Below are positions 27,972-37,021 of a stretch of DNA of 64,000 nucleotides, piece by piece (positions within the stretch are counted from its first letter, which is position 1; every line of letters starts with the position of its first letter). The notes under the pieces were generated by a model. The model searched no databases and was not told the origin of the DNA. It saw only the letters and a program-made list of their open reading frames with translations. The stretch covers positions 1,550,001 through 1,614,000 of the forward strand of contig NZ_CP066771.1 in NCBI RefSeq assembly GCF_016466415.2. Reading direction: 5' to 3'. The position numbers and the translations under genes were made by a program. The stretch is from Ralstonia pickettii (GTDB taxonomy: Bacteria > Pseudomonadota > Gammaproteobacteria > Burkholderiales > Burkholderiaceae).

Positions 27972-29225
27972 ATGAACACAAGCAGCACAACCGCAGCTCC
28001 CCTCTTTCGGTCCCGATGGGCTCGCTTTGCTGCCGTCGCTGGGCCTGGCCTGGTGGTCATGCTGGCCGACACCGACGCCGGCAGCATCATCACGGCCGCG
28101 CAGAGTGGTGCGCAATGGGGGTACAGCCTGCTATTGCTTCAAGCGATCCTCATCCCGATTCTCTTCGTCGTGCAGGAGCTTACGGTGCGACTTGGCATCG
28201 TGACGGGCCAGGGGCACGGGCGCGGGATTCAGCAGCACTTCGGGCCGGTTTGGGCGCGAATCTCAGTTGGAACTCTGCTGCTTGCCTGCGTTGGCGCGCT
28301 CGTGTCCGAGCTCAGCGGCATCGCTGGGGTCGGTGCCCTCGTTGGCATCCCCGCTTGGCAAAGCATGGCCGTCGTGGTGGTCGGGCTTGTCGCAATGGCA
28401 TACACCGGCTCCTACCTGACCGTGGAGCGGATTGCGCTTGCCGTCGGGATGTTCGAGTTCGTGTTTCTGCTGGTGGCCTGGAAGGCGCAGCCCGAAGCAC
28501 ACCAGTTGGTCTCCGGCGCGATGAGCATGCCGTTACACGACACCAAGTACCTGTACCTGATCGCCGCCAATATCGGGGCAGTGATCATGCCCTGGATGGT
28601 GTTCTACCAGCAGTCCGCAGTGGTGGAAAAAGGATTGACGATCGATGATCTGCCGGCAGCGCGGTGGGACACCGCAGTGGGTGCCGTTGTAACGCAATTG
28701 ATTATGGGGGCAGTGCTGGTCGCAACTGCGGCAACGATTGGCCGCGCAGGTAACGGGCAATCGCTCGATACGGTGCAGCAGATTGCGCAGGCAATCACTC
28801 CGTTCTTGGGCGAGCGCACTGGGACATTTATGTTCGCTCTTGGCATGATCGGCGCTGCCTTGGTCGCCACCATCGTTGTGACGCTTACAGCCGCTCGGGC
28901 TCTCGGCGAGGTCATGGGGTTCAAGCATTCGCTGGAACACCATCCGCGCGAGGCGCCATGGTTCTATGGTGTGTATACGTTGGCCCTTGCCCTCGGCGGT
29001 ATCTTGGTCGCCTCGGGCGTGGATTTGGTCAAATTGAGCGTTGGCGTGCAGGTGATGAACGCGTTGCTCCTACCCATCGTCCTTGGCTTCCTGTATGTGC
29101 TGGCGCGCCGTGCACTGCCTGAGCCCCATAGCCTCAAGGGCGGCTATGCTGCTTTGGTGGTGACCATCATTGTCCTAACCGCGGGATTTGGTCTGTATTC
29201 CGGTGTGGTCGGGGCCCTAGGCTGA
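27972..29225 (+). CDS. NRAMP-family divalent metal transporter, atypical metal site
   Basis: A 417-residue protein with about 11 membrane helices of the NRAMP/MntH family. It would import Mn2+, Fe2+ or a related cation with protons. The first-helix motif, DPGN in classical members, is DAGS (D35-S38), and the sixth-helix MPH motif is MPW (M206-W208, IMPWMVFYQQSA). Those residues line the metal site, so specificity may differ. A Fur-box-like sequence precedes the gene, which favours an iron/manganese-supply role. It is not clustered with an export system. Confidence 0.82.
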   Translation: MNTSSTTAAPLFRSRWARFAAVAGPGLVVMLADTDAGSIITAAQSGAQWGYSLLLLQAILIPILFVVQELTVRLGIVTGQGHGRGIQQHFGPVWARISVGTLLLACVGALVSELSGIAGVGALVGIPAWQSMAVVVVGLVAMAYTGSYLTVERIALAVGMFEFVFLLVAWKAQPEAHQLVSGAMSMPLHDTKYLYLIAANIGAVIMPWMVFYQQSAVVEKGLTIDDLPAARWDTAVGAVVTQLIMGAVLVATAATIGRAGNGQSLDTVQQIAQAITPFLGERTGTFMFALGMIGAALVATIVVTLTAARALGEVMGFKHSLEHHPREAPWFYGVYTLALALGGILVASGVDLVKLSVGVQVMNALLLPIVLGFLYVLARRALPEPHSLKGGYAALVVTIIVLTAGFGLYSGVVGALG

Positions 29226-29690
29226 TCGAGGGGTGAGCCAAACGAACTGCGCCTGACCGAAGATGCGCGCGAGTCCGACCAGCAGGCTTGCCCCCATGTC
29301 GGCGAACACGGCCATCCACATAGTCGCCTGCCCAGTGAAGGTAAGCACCAGAAGCACGGCCTTGATGCCGAGCGCGAGCGGGATCTTCTACATGAGTACC
29401 TGCGCCTAGCGCGGGAGAGCCACACGAAGGTCGGAAGGTTGCGCAGGTCATCATCCATCAGCGCCACGTCGGCCGTGTCGGTGCCCGCCGCGCCCATGAC
29501 AAAGCCGATATGGGGCATCGTTGATTCCGTCCCCCGCCATGCCGACCTTGCCGGAGCGTGCGAGCTGCTCGACCTCGTGCAGCTCGTTGGCGGGCAGCAG
29601 GTTGCCTTGGGCGCGGTCGATTCCAGCCTGTGCGGCATTGCCTAGGGCCAGCCAGTGCCGCCGCCCAAGTAAACGAAGTCTGGCCCCCTG
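29217..29690 (-). pseudogene. Decayed C-terminal fragment of a second PbrA/CadA-type ATPase
   Basis: Minus-strand translations in two frames match the end of the P-type ATPase at 32-34.4 kb. One frame gives GIDRAQGNLLPANELHEVEQ and [11 protein letters not shown]. Another gives GFVMGAAGTDTADVALMDDD and FTGQATMWMAVFADMGASLL, ending WLTPRSA at a stop at 29217-29219. At least two frameshifts and loss of the whole N-terminal part make it non-functional. It overlaps the end of the NRAMP gene. Confidence 0.85.
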
Positions 29691-29727
29691 AGTCAGGTAC
29701 GGCACCCGTCCGGGATGTGTTTTGGCT

Positions 29728-30351
29728 TTAGGATGGCTGTTTAAAGATGAGGTAGTCGAGATAAAGCCAAATTTCGCGCCACAGAAAGTTCGCCCGAGTG
29801 CTCAAGGACTCGAAACGGCTAGATGAGGTAGGCCCAGGCAGGGCCTGGAGTCCAATATCGTTAGCCATTGCAGTTGCTCTTCGCAAATGTAACGGATCGC
29901 TGACCAACAAAACCGTGTGGATTCCCAGTGGGTCTAATAGCTTCTTTGCATTGACAAGGTTTTGCCAAGTCGTACGCGAGGTGGTTTCCGCCAAGATCGC
30001 GTCAGGTGGTACACCGTGCTTGATAGCGTACTCGCGGCCGACTTTACCTTCACTTGGATAATCTGCCCCCGGTGTTCCGCCGGTGAATACCAGGTATCTC
30101 ACCTGCTTGTTCTGGTAGCGCGTGATCGCCTCGTTAATCCGTTCACGATAAACGGGAGACGGCTTATTACCCCAGACTGCAGCGCCAAGAACAATAGCCG
30201 CATCCACGGGAGCATTGAACGACTGTTCTCCGTAACTGACAATCTGCCACGCTACTATGAACAATCCGATGGCGAACAAGAGGGCCAGCATCAGTGGCCC
30301 GATGACAATTGCGCGTCGGATTAACAATGGGCGTCGATTCACGTCATTCAA
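29728..30351 (-). CDS. DUF218/SanA-YdcF-family membrane protein
   Basis: A 207-residue protein with one N-terminal transmembrane helix (AIVIGPLMLALLFAIGLFIVA) and a DUF218 domain (DAAIVLGAAVWG; YLVFTGGTP; AETTSRTTWQNLVNAKKLL; VLLVSDPLHLRRA). SanA/YdcF relatives act at the cell envelope; their reaction is poorly defined. It follows uppP on the same strand in the lead/cadmium module, so a role in envelope maintenance under metal stress is plausible but unproven. Confidence 0.8.
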   Translation of the reverse strand: MNDVNRRPLLIRRAIVIGPLMLALLFAIGLFIVAWQIVSYGEQSFNAPVDAAIVLGAAVWGNKPSPVYRERINEAITRYQNKQVRYLVFTGGTPGADYPSEGKVGREYAIKHGVPPDAILAETTSRTTWQNLVNAKKLLDPLGIHTVLLVSDPLHLRRATAMANDIGLQALPGPTSSSRFESLSTRANFLWREIWLYLDYLIFKQPS

Positions 30352-30436
30352 CCGGCTGGCCTCCCCTTAACGAAAGGCCAAATCGCGCAGCTTTCTGAGA
30401 GAACTCCATCTCGACAGAAGCACATGACAAACACGG

Positions 30437-31285
30437 TTAGCCGATCCACAGTACCAACAGCGAAGCTAGCAAGCAGTAAAAGCCGAAGAAATGCCATCGG
30501 CCTTGCTCCAGCCAGCGCGAGAGCCACCGCAGCGCAACCCAACCTGCCAAAAAGCTCATCGCCATGCCGATCATGCTCGGCCCCATGAGGTGCAAGAATC
30601 CATCCGAGTGCATCGCTGTGGTGGTAGCTGCGTACTCTTTGTAGAGTCGATACGCTTCTTTGACGATCACTGCTGGGGTCAATACTACGGCCAACGCAAA
30701 GCTAAACTCTTCGGCACGTCGCCGCGCCACACCCAAGGCGAGCCCGGCCGAAATAGTGGCGCCTGAACGGGAGAAACCGCGAAATGGGAGACACAGCCCC
30801 TGCACAGCGCCAATCCATGCCGATTGGCGCAAGCTGAGGTTATCGATCCCTCGATCCTGGAGACGGGAGGACAGAATAATCAGCAGGCCGGCTGCCGCCA
30901 AGGCTGCGGCTATCAGGCGCGAGTTGCCAAACAGATGCTCGATCTCGAAATTCGCTGAGTCAGCTACGACTACATGCTTAATGAATTGCAGCAGCGTCAC
31001 ACCCACGATACCGGTTGCGAGCGTTGCAACCAGTATGCACAGGGCGTTAGTGCGAAATGCCTGTCCTGAACTGAAATAGGTGGCACGCCACGATTTCCAG
31101 AAATAGGCAATGACTGCGAACATCGTGCCGGTATGTAGCATGACCAGCAAAAGCGTCATTTGAGGCGCTGTTGGATCCAGCCCCATCAGCTTCTCGGCCA
31201 CAATGACATGGGCCGAGCTCGATACAGGCAGCAGTTCGGCTGCCCCTTGAACGACAGCCAGGACAAGGATCTGTAGCAAGTTCAT
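30437..31285 (-). CDS. uppP: Undecaprenyl-diphosphatase, UppP/PbrB-like
   Basis: A 282-residue membrane phosphatase of the BacA/UppP family. It hydrolyses undecaprenyl diphosphate to the monophosphate and phosphate. Motifs are EQ-type AAELLPVSSSAH near residue 15-27 and GFSRSGATISAGL in the second half. Phosphate released to the periplasm can precipitate lead; PbrB of the Cupriavidus pbr operon is such an enzyme. It follows the lspA-type gene in the same operon as the Pb/Cd ATPase. Confidence 0.85.
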   Translation of the reverse strand: MNLLQILVLAVVQGAAELLPVSSSAHVIVAEKLMGLDPTAPQMTLLLVMLHTGTMFAVIAYFWKSWRATYFSSGQAFRTNALCILVATLATGIVGVTLLQFIKHVVVADSANFEIEHLFGNSRLIAAALAAAGLLIILSSRLQDRGIDNLSLRQSAWIGAVQGLCLPFRGFSRSGATISAGLALGVARRRAEEFSFALAVVLTPAVIVKEAYRLYKEYAATTTAMHSDGFLHLMGPSMIGMAMSFLAGWVALRWLSRWLEQGRWHFFGFYCLLASLLVLWIG

Positions 31286-31348
31286 TTGTGCTTCTTCGCG
31301 GCAATTTAAAATTGGGACACGGGAATAAAGGGTGGCACTTGGTATAAC

Positions 31349-31861
31349 TCAACCTGACTCGATGCCTGAGCGGGCATACTGGCGTTGCATCCTGGTGGCG
31401 CCCAGGAGACAGATCGCGCCAAGTGAAATCGCTACGTCAGCCAAGTTGAATGCGGGCCAGTGCCACGCTCGCCAATAGAAGTCGAGATAGTCGACGACCT
31501 GCCCACGCGCCACCCGGTCCGCTACGTTGCCGAGAGTGCCCGCGAGAATCAGCGCATAAGCCGCGGCTTCCAGTCGTGGTAAATTGCGGCGGAGCATCCA
31601 GATCAACCACGCGGACGCGGCGAAGGCGAGTGCGATAAAGAAATAGCGTTGCCAACCGCCGGCCCCGGCCAGAAAGCTGAACGCCGCGCCCGGATTGCGC
31701 ACATGCACGAGATTGAAGAACGGTGCGATCTCCACACGCGTGCCGAGCAGCATGGAGGATGCCACGCTGAGCTTGACGACGTGGTCGAGCAGCGCGATCA
31801 GCCCCGCCAACAACAGCCATCGTGGCCACTCGCCTGTTCGTGATGAATGAAGCATGACCAT
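31349..31861 (-). CDS. lspA: Prolipoprotein signal peptidase II, LspA/PbrC-like
   Basis: A 170-residue membrane aspartic protease with four helices. The two catalytic Asp lie in GNVADRVARGQVVDYLDFYW and FNLADVAISLG, as in LspA. It cleaves lipoprotein signal peptides. A copy of this enzyme (PbrC) is part of the pbr lead-resistance operon, and here it lies between the Pb/Cd ATPase gene and uppP. It is most likely an accessory copy, not the housekeeping lspA. Confidence 0.88.
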   Translation of the reverse strand: MVMLHSSRTGEWPRWLLLAGLIALLDHVVKLSVASSMLLGTRVEIAPFFNLVHVRNPGAAFSFLAGAGGWQRYFFIALAFAASAWLIWMLRRNLPRLEAAAYALILAGTLGNVADRVARGQVVDYLDFYWRAWHWPAFNLADVAISLGAICLLGATRMQRQYARSGIESG

Positions 31862-31980
31862 GGCTCAATCAAAGAGGTCCGATCGCTTTGTAGGCAACGC
31901 GGCGGGACTTAACGCTTGTCCCCCTGGTTGATGCGGTGCCCTGTTCGCAGCCCGGGCCAAAGCGAAGAACTTCCCACCAG

Positions 31981-34383
31981 TCATTTGCGCAGCAACCTCA
32001 ACCCGTTGCCGACCACCAGCAGGCTGGCGCCCATGTCGGCAAACACCGCCATCCACATGGTGGCCTGGCCGGTAAAGGTCAGCACCAGAAATACGGCCTT
32101 GATGCCGAGCGCCAGCGCAATGTTCTGCTTCAGCACCCCGGCAGTGGACCGGGATAGCCGTACGAACGCCGGGAGCTTGCGCAGATCGTCGTCCATCAGC
32201 GCGACGTCGGCCGTTTCGATCGCCGTGTCCGTCCCGGCGGCCCCCATCGCGAAACCGATATCGGCCCGTGCCAGTGCAGGCGCGTCGTTGATGCCATCGC
32301 CGACCATGCCGATGGCCCCTTGTCCGGCAAGCTGCTCGATTTCGCGCTGCTTGTCTTCGGGCAGCAGGTTGCCACGCGCGCGATCGATACCGACCTGCTG
32401 CGCGATCGCCTCCGCGGTATGCGGGTTGTCACCGCTCAACATCAGGGTTTTGATGCCCAGCGCATGCAACTCCTTGATCGCTTGGCGACTGCTGTCCTTG
32501 ATGGTGTCGGCCACGCCGAACAGCGCGCGTACGCCGTCCGGGCCGATCAGCATCACAACGGTCTTGCCCTGGGTTTCAAGCGCGGCAAGGCTCGCTTCCA
32601 GCACCGGTGAGCACACGCCCAGTTCCTCGACCAGACGATGATTGCCCAGGTGATAGAGCACACCGTCGATATAACCCCGGACACCGCGCCCGGGCAAGGC
32701 CGCAAAGTCGGTGACGTCGCGCAGGGCTCGACCTTGGTCCTGCGCCGCGCGGGCTACCGCCTGGGAGACGGGGTGATCGGAGCGAACTGCCAGACTGGCG
32801 GCAAGCATCTCGGCGGCCGAAGCGTCGGCGCCATCCCAGGCCACGACATCGGTCAGCGCCGGCTTGCCGTGGGTGATGGTGCCGGTTTTATCGAGCGCCA
32901 ACCACGTCAGCTTGCGACCTTCCTCGAGATAGACCCCGCCTTTGATCAGGATGCCGCGCCGCGCGGCGGCGGCCAGGCCGCTCACAATGCTCACGGGCGT
33001 CGAAATCACGAGGGCACACGGGCAGGCGATCACCAGCAGCACCAGCGCCTTGTAGATCCAATCCAGCCAGGTGGCGCCGAAGACCAGCGGAGGAATGATC
33101 GCTACCAGCAGCGCGACCGCGAATACGATGGGCGTGTACAGCCTGGCGAACTGATCAACGAAGCGCTGCGTGGGCGCTCGACTGCCTTGAGCGGCCTCCA
33201 CTGCGTGAATGATACGAGCCAGTGTGGAGTCGCTTGCCGCCGCGGTAACGCGATACTCGAACGACCCCGACTCGTTGATGGTGCCGGCGAACACGGGGTC
33301 GCCTTCCGCCTTCTCGACCGGCAGACTCTCACCCGTGATCGGCGCCTGATTAACGGACGAGCGTCCCTGCAGGACCGTGCCATCGAGCGCAATACGCTCG
33401 CCCGGCTTGACCCGTACCCGGCTGCCGACCGCCACGGATTTGGCATCGACCTCGGACCAACTGCCGTCGCTGCGCTGTACCGTGGCTGTCTCCGGGGCGA
33501 GATCCATCAGCCCCCGGATCGCATCTCGGGCGCGGTCCAGCGAACGGGCTTCGATGACCTCCGCCAAGGCGAAGAGGACCATCACCATCGCCGCTTCCGG
33601 CCAGTGGCCGATCACCATCGCCCCCGTGACCGCAATCGACATGAGGGCATTCATGTTCAGGTTGCGGTTCTTGAGCGCGATCCAGCCTTTCTTGTAGGTG
33701 GACAGCCCGCCGGTCAGGATCGCGGCCAGCGCCAGGATCACCACCACCCAATGGTTGCCACCGTTGAGCCAATACACCACTTCCGCCAGGACGGCGTTCG
33801 CGCCGGCAATGGCAAGCGGCCACCATTTGGTGGGCGCGGCGTCTTGTTCGGGAAGCGGTGCTGCGGCAGAGCGGTCGCGCACCTCGGCATCGAAGCCAAG
33901 CGATTGAATGGCAGCCAGCACTTGCGGTAGCGCATCGGCAGCGTGTTGAACGGCGAGTGTGCGTTGGACGAGATTGAACTGCATGTCTGACACGCCCGCC
34001 ATGCCCGCCAGCTTGCCGCGAATCAGCGTTTCTTCGGTCGGGCAGTCCATCTGACGAATGGTCAGGACTGTGCTCTGTCCGGCGGGGCTTTCATCCGCGC
34101 GAACCGCTCGCATGCCAACGGCTGCCAAGGCCTGCTCGATCGGCGCCGGGGATGGCAGCCGGTGCTGGACGGCCAGCGAACGCTGCATCAGGTTGAACTC
34201 AAGGTTGACCACGCCAGGCAGCGCCGCCAGCTTATTGCGAATGAGCGCTTCTTCCGTCGGGCAGTCCATGTTGTCGATCCGGTAGCGGGATCGTTTCAGG
34301 TCAACAGCCGCCGCATCGCCGTCCGCCGGCGTCACCACGTTGGTGGCAGCACAACCGCACCCCTTGGAGCCGCAATCACTCAC
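31981..34383 (-). CDS. pbrA: Pb/Cd/Zn-exporting P1B-type ATPase, PbrA/CadA-like
   Basis: An 800-residue P-type ATPase. I place the start at the GTG at 34383, after GGGAGGT, giving MSDCGSKGCGC; the longer frame runs into the divergent regulator. It has a Cys-rich N-terminus and two heavy-metal-associated domains with MDCPTEE (C41 and C114). The membrane motif is CPC (454-456), with DKTGT at D498. MDCPTEE domains mark the Zn/Cd/Pb class. It removes these cations from the cytoplasm. The gene is divergent from pbrR and heads the lspA-uppP-DUF218 operon. Confidence 0.9.
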   Translation of the reverse strand: MSDCGSKGCGCAATNVVTPADGDAAAVDLKRSRYRIDNMDCPTEEALIRNKLAALPGVVNLEFNLMQRSLAVQHRLPSPAPIEQALAAVGMRAVRADESPAGQSTVLTIRQMDCPTEETLIRGKLAGMAGVSDMQFNLVQRTLAVQHAADALPQVLAAIQSLGFDAEVRDRSAAAPLPEQDAAPTKWWPLAIAGANAVLAEVVYWLNGGNHWVVVILALAAILTGGLSTYKKGWIALKNRNLNMNALMSIAVTGAMVIGHWPEAAMVMVLFALAEVIEARSLDRARDAIRGLMDLAPETATVQRSDGSWSEVDAKSVAVGSRVRVKPGERIALDGTVLQGRSSVNQAPITGESLPVEKAEGDPVFAGTINESGSFEYRVTAAASDSTLARIIHAVEAAQGSRAPTQRFVDQFARLYTPIVFAVALLVAIIPPLVFGATWLDWIYKALVLLVIACPCALVISTPVSIVSGLAAAARRGILIKGGVYLEEGRKLTWLALDKTGTITHGKPALTDVVAWDGADASAAEMLAASLAVRSDHPVSQAVARAAQDQGRALRDVTDFAALPGRGVRGYIDGVLYHLGNHRLVEELGVCSPVLEASLAALETQGKTVVMLIGPDGVRALFGVADTIKDSSRQAIKELHALGIKTLMLSGDNPHTAEAIAQQVGIDRARGNLLPEDKQREIEQLAGQGAIGMVGDGINDAPALARADIGFAMGAAGTDTAIETADVALMDDDLRKLPAFVRLSRSTAGVLKQNIALALGIKAVFLVLTFTGQATMWMAVFADMGASLLVVGNGLRLLRK

Positions 34384-34420
34384 AGCACCTCCCTTTGTCG
34401 CTTGAAATGGATTGGACTCA

Positions 34421-34451
34421 AGTACACACTCTATAGTTACTATAGAGTCAA
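34421..34451 (-). promoter_or_regulatory. PbrR/CadR-type promoter of the ATPase operon
   Basis: On the minus strand TTGACT (34451-34446) and TGTACT (34426-34421) are separated by exactly 19 bp containing the dyad CTATAGTAACTATAG. The over-long spacer with a dyad is the target of MerR-family activators, and the sequence closely resembles known PbrR/CadR operators. Confidence 0.85.
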
Positions 34452-34470
34452 GGGACTTCGGCCCGACATC

Positions 34471-34905
34471 ATGAACATTCAGATCGGTGAATTCGCCAAG
34501 CGCACAGCCTGCCCGATTCAAACCATCCGGTACTACGAGCGCGAAGGCCTGTTGCCGCCGCCAGATCGCAGCTCGGGAAACTTCCGGCTGTACGGCGAGC
34601 GGCACATTGAACGGTTGCAGTTCATCCTCCACTGCCGGTCGCTGGACATGCCGCTGAACGACGTGCGTGCTCTCCTGCGCTACCGCGAGCAACCGGACGA
34701 GGATTGCGGCGTGGTCAACATCCTCCTGGACAAGCACATCCATGAGGTCGAGCGGCGCATCGAAGCGCTGGCGGTATTGAAGCGCCACTTGTGCGCTCTG
34801 CGCGAAACCTGCTCCGATGGCCGGGCTGCTGAAGCCTGCGGAATCCTGCAGGGGTTGTCCGAGGCTGGCTCCATGTGCGACGCCGACGCCACCCGTCAGG
34901 GCTGA
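34471..34905 (+). CDS. pbrR: MerR-family lead/cadmium regulator, PbrR/CadR-like
   Basis: A 144-residue MerR protein starting MNIQIGEFAKRTACPIQTIR. It has a winged-helix domain, a dimer helix and Cys at 14, 79, 114, 123 and 136. C14, C79 and the C-terminal Cys correspond to the Pb-binding Cys of PbrR. The start at 34471 follows the operator; a longer frame from 34162 lies within the divergent gene and is rejected. It activates pbrA and its downstream genes on binding Pb or Cd. Confidence 0.88.
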   Translation: MNIQIGEFAKRTACPIQTIRYYEREGLLPPPDRSSGNFRLYGERHIERLQFILHCRSLDMPLNDVRALLRYREQPDEDCGVVNILLDKHIHEVERRIEALAVLKRHLCALRETCSDGRAAEACGILQGLSEAGSMCDADATRQG

Positions 34906-35010
34906 TACGCGGCCCACAAGGCGTCATCCCGATTTCTCGCGCTGATCCTCCGTGAAGGCACCTGCCTCCGCGATTGCGGGGACATGTCAATGTCCTTGTT
35001 GCGAAACATG

Positions 35011-35029
35011 AATTACAATCATTCTCATT
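35011..35029 (+). promoter_or_regulatory. Fur-box-like operator upstream of the iron permease fusion
   Basis: AATTACAATCATTCTCATT, 36 bp before the start codon, is a good match to the 19-bp Fur box. It implies iron-repressed expression of the cytochrome c-FTR1 gene. Confidence 0.75.
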
Positions 35030-35065
35030 CAAAGCTATCTCTCCCGCATCGCCGGTAGGCTCTTC

Positions 35066-36994
35066 ATGCAATTGCAGCGCGTCGTTTCCCTCATCCTGTT
35101 CTACCTGCTGACATCGGTCTCAAGCGCGTACGCCGACACGCTGTCGACCCAAGACAAGACCAAGCAAGTCTGGCAGTTGCTTGACTATCTGGCGGTCGAT
35201 TACGGCCGCTCCGTCAAGGATGGCCAGGTGGCCAACGCCGACGAGTACGCCGAAATGCAGGAGTTTGCGCATGCGGCGGAGCGTCAGATTGCCGAGCTGC
35301 CAGCTGGGGCACAGACGCAAGCCCTGCTCAAGGATGCCGGGGCATTGCGCACGCTCATTGCTGACAAATCCGCTTCTGCCGCCGTCGGTGAGCAGGCGCA
35401 CAAACTCGCGGACAGCTTGCTGGCCGCCTATCCGGTGCCCATGGCGCCCAGTAAGGTGCCCGACCTCAAGCGCGGCGCTACGCTGTATCAAAGCCAGTGC
35501 GCGTCCTGCCACGGCAGCTCCGGACACGCGGATGGCCCACTGGCCGCCAAACTGAGTCCGCCGCCCATTGCCTTGGCCGACCACCAACGCGCCCAGGAGC
35601 GCAGCGTGTTCGCCCTCCAGCAAATCATCACGCGCGGTGTCGAGGGCACCTCGATGCCCAGCTTCGCGCAACTCACCGACGATGATCGTTGGGCGCTCGC
35701 CTATTTCGCGTCGACCTTGTCGTATTCCAATGCGGATCGGCAAGCCGGCGCCAAGTTGTGGGCGTCCCGCCCGGAGCTGCATAGCGCGGTGCCGACGCTC
35801 GCCAAGCTCAGCCAGACGCCCGAAGCGTTGCTGGCCAAGACGATCAACCCGGATGCCGCGCGGCAATTGACCGCCTATTTGAGAAGCACGCCGGATGTGC
35901 TGAACGCCTCCAACGCAGACAGTCTCGCGATCGCCAAGGACAAGCTCAAGGAAAGCGTGGCCGCCTTCGATCAGGGCGACAAATCGACCGCCTCACGCTT
36001 GGCGCTCTCCGCCTACCTCGACGGCTTCGAGCCGGTCGAACCGGCTCTGGCCGCCAAGAACCAGTCGCTGTTCCAGGACATCGAAAAGACGATGGGCCTG
36101 TATCGCAACGCGATCACCACCGGCCAGGCTGAGCAGGTACGGGAAATCGCGCAGCATCTGCAGACCATGCTGACTGAAGCCCAGGATGCGCTGGGCGGCA
36201 CCAACGACCCGCTGTCGACGTTCCTGGGCGCTTTGACGATTCTGCTGCGCGAAGGCCTGGAAGCGCTGCTCGTCGTGGTCGCCATGATGGCGTTCCTGAA
36301 GAAGGCCGAGCGTACCGACGTGCTTCCGTATGTCCATGCGGGCTGGATCGCTGCGCTGGCTGCCGGTGGGCTGACGTGGGCCATCGCCACGTACCTGGTG
36401 GACTTGAGCGGGGCCAGCCGTGAAATGACCGAAGGTTTCTCGGCGATTTTTGCGGCTGTGGTTCTGCTCGGCGTGGGCATGTGGATGCACCAGAAGAGCC
36501 TGGCGGGTCGCTGGCAGGCCTACGTGAAGCAGAAACTGTCCTCCGCGCTGAACAAGCGTTCGGCGATCATGCTCTTCGTGCTGTCGTTCGTGACGGTGTA
36601 CCGCGAGGTGTTTGAGACCGTGCTGTTCTACGCCGCGCTGTGGAGCGAAGGAAACGGCATCTACCTGCTGGCCGGGTTGGGCTCGGGGATCGCCATCCTG
36701 GCGGTCATCGCCGTCGTTCTGTTGCGCTCCTCGGCACGCCTGCCAATCGGCCAGTTCTTCGCCTTCAGTTCGGCCCTGGTCGGTGTCCTAGCAGTGGTGT
36801 TGATCGGCAAAGGGGTGGCGGCGCTGCAGAAGGTCGGCTTCCTGCATATCACGCCGATTTCGATGCCACGCATCGACGTGCTCGGGATTTATCCCTCCGT
36901 GCAGACGGTGATCGCACAGGTAGCGATCTTGCTCATCATTGCGCTCAGCATCGCGTATAACCTACGATCGCAGAAGGCATCGAGCAAAGCGTAG
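35066..36994 (+). CDS. Cytochrome c-FTR1 iron permease fusion
   Basis: A 642-residue protein. A signal peptide is followed by a periplasmic helical region and a c-type cytochrome domain (CASCH at 145-149, possible axial Met in GTSMPSF at 195-201). A second helical linker follows. The C-terminal third is an FTR1/EfeU-type permease with seven helices and two REXXE iron motifs, REGLE (395-399) and REVFE (513-517). It would oxidise or handle ferrous iron and import it. The Fur-box upstream supports an iron-uptake role. It lies between pbrR and tnpS. Confidence 0.88.
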   Translation: MQLQRVVSLILFYLLTSVSSAYADTLSTQDKTKQVWQLLDYLAVDYGRSVKDGQVANADEYAEMQEFAHAAERQIAELPAGAQTQALLKDAGALRTLIADKSASAAVGEQAHKLADSLLAAYPVPMAPSKVPDLKRGATLYQSQCASCHGSSGHADGPLAAKLSPPPIALADHQRAQERSVFALQQIITRGVEGTSMPSFAQLTDDDRWALAYFASTLSYSNADRQAGAKLWASRPELHSAVPTLAKLSQTPEALLAKTINPDAARQLTAYLRSTPDVLNASNADSLAIAKDKLKESVAAFDQGDKSTASRLALSAYLDGFEPVEPALAAKNQSLFQDIEKTMGLYRNAITTGQAEQVREIAQHLQTMLTEAQDALGGTNDPLSTFLGALTILLREGLEALLVVVAMMAFLKKAERTDVLPYVHAGWIAALAAGGLTWAIATYLVDLSGASREMTEGFSAIFAAVVLLGVGMWMHQKSLAGRWQAYVKQKLSSALNKRSAIMLFVLSFVTVYREVFETVLFYAALWSEGNGIYLLAGLGSGIAILAVIAVVLLRSSARLPIGQFFAFSSALVGVLAVVLIGKGVAALQKVGFLHITPISMPRIDVLGIYPSVQTVIAQVAILLIIALSIAYNLRSQKASSKA

Positions 36995-37021
36995 TCGCTG
37001 CCACCTTGATTTGAGAGTTCA

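Noticed and set aside
34162-34470. Long N-terminal extension of pbrR
   Set aside because: It overlaps the start of pbrA and the MerR-type operator, and the MerR family begins at MNIQIGE (34471).
31981-34917. Full 978-codon reading of the Pb/Cd ATPase
   Set aside because: The first 178 codons overlap pbrR and its promoter on the other strand. The GTG at 34383 has a strong ribosome binding site and starts the Cys-rich N-terminus.
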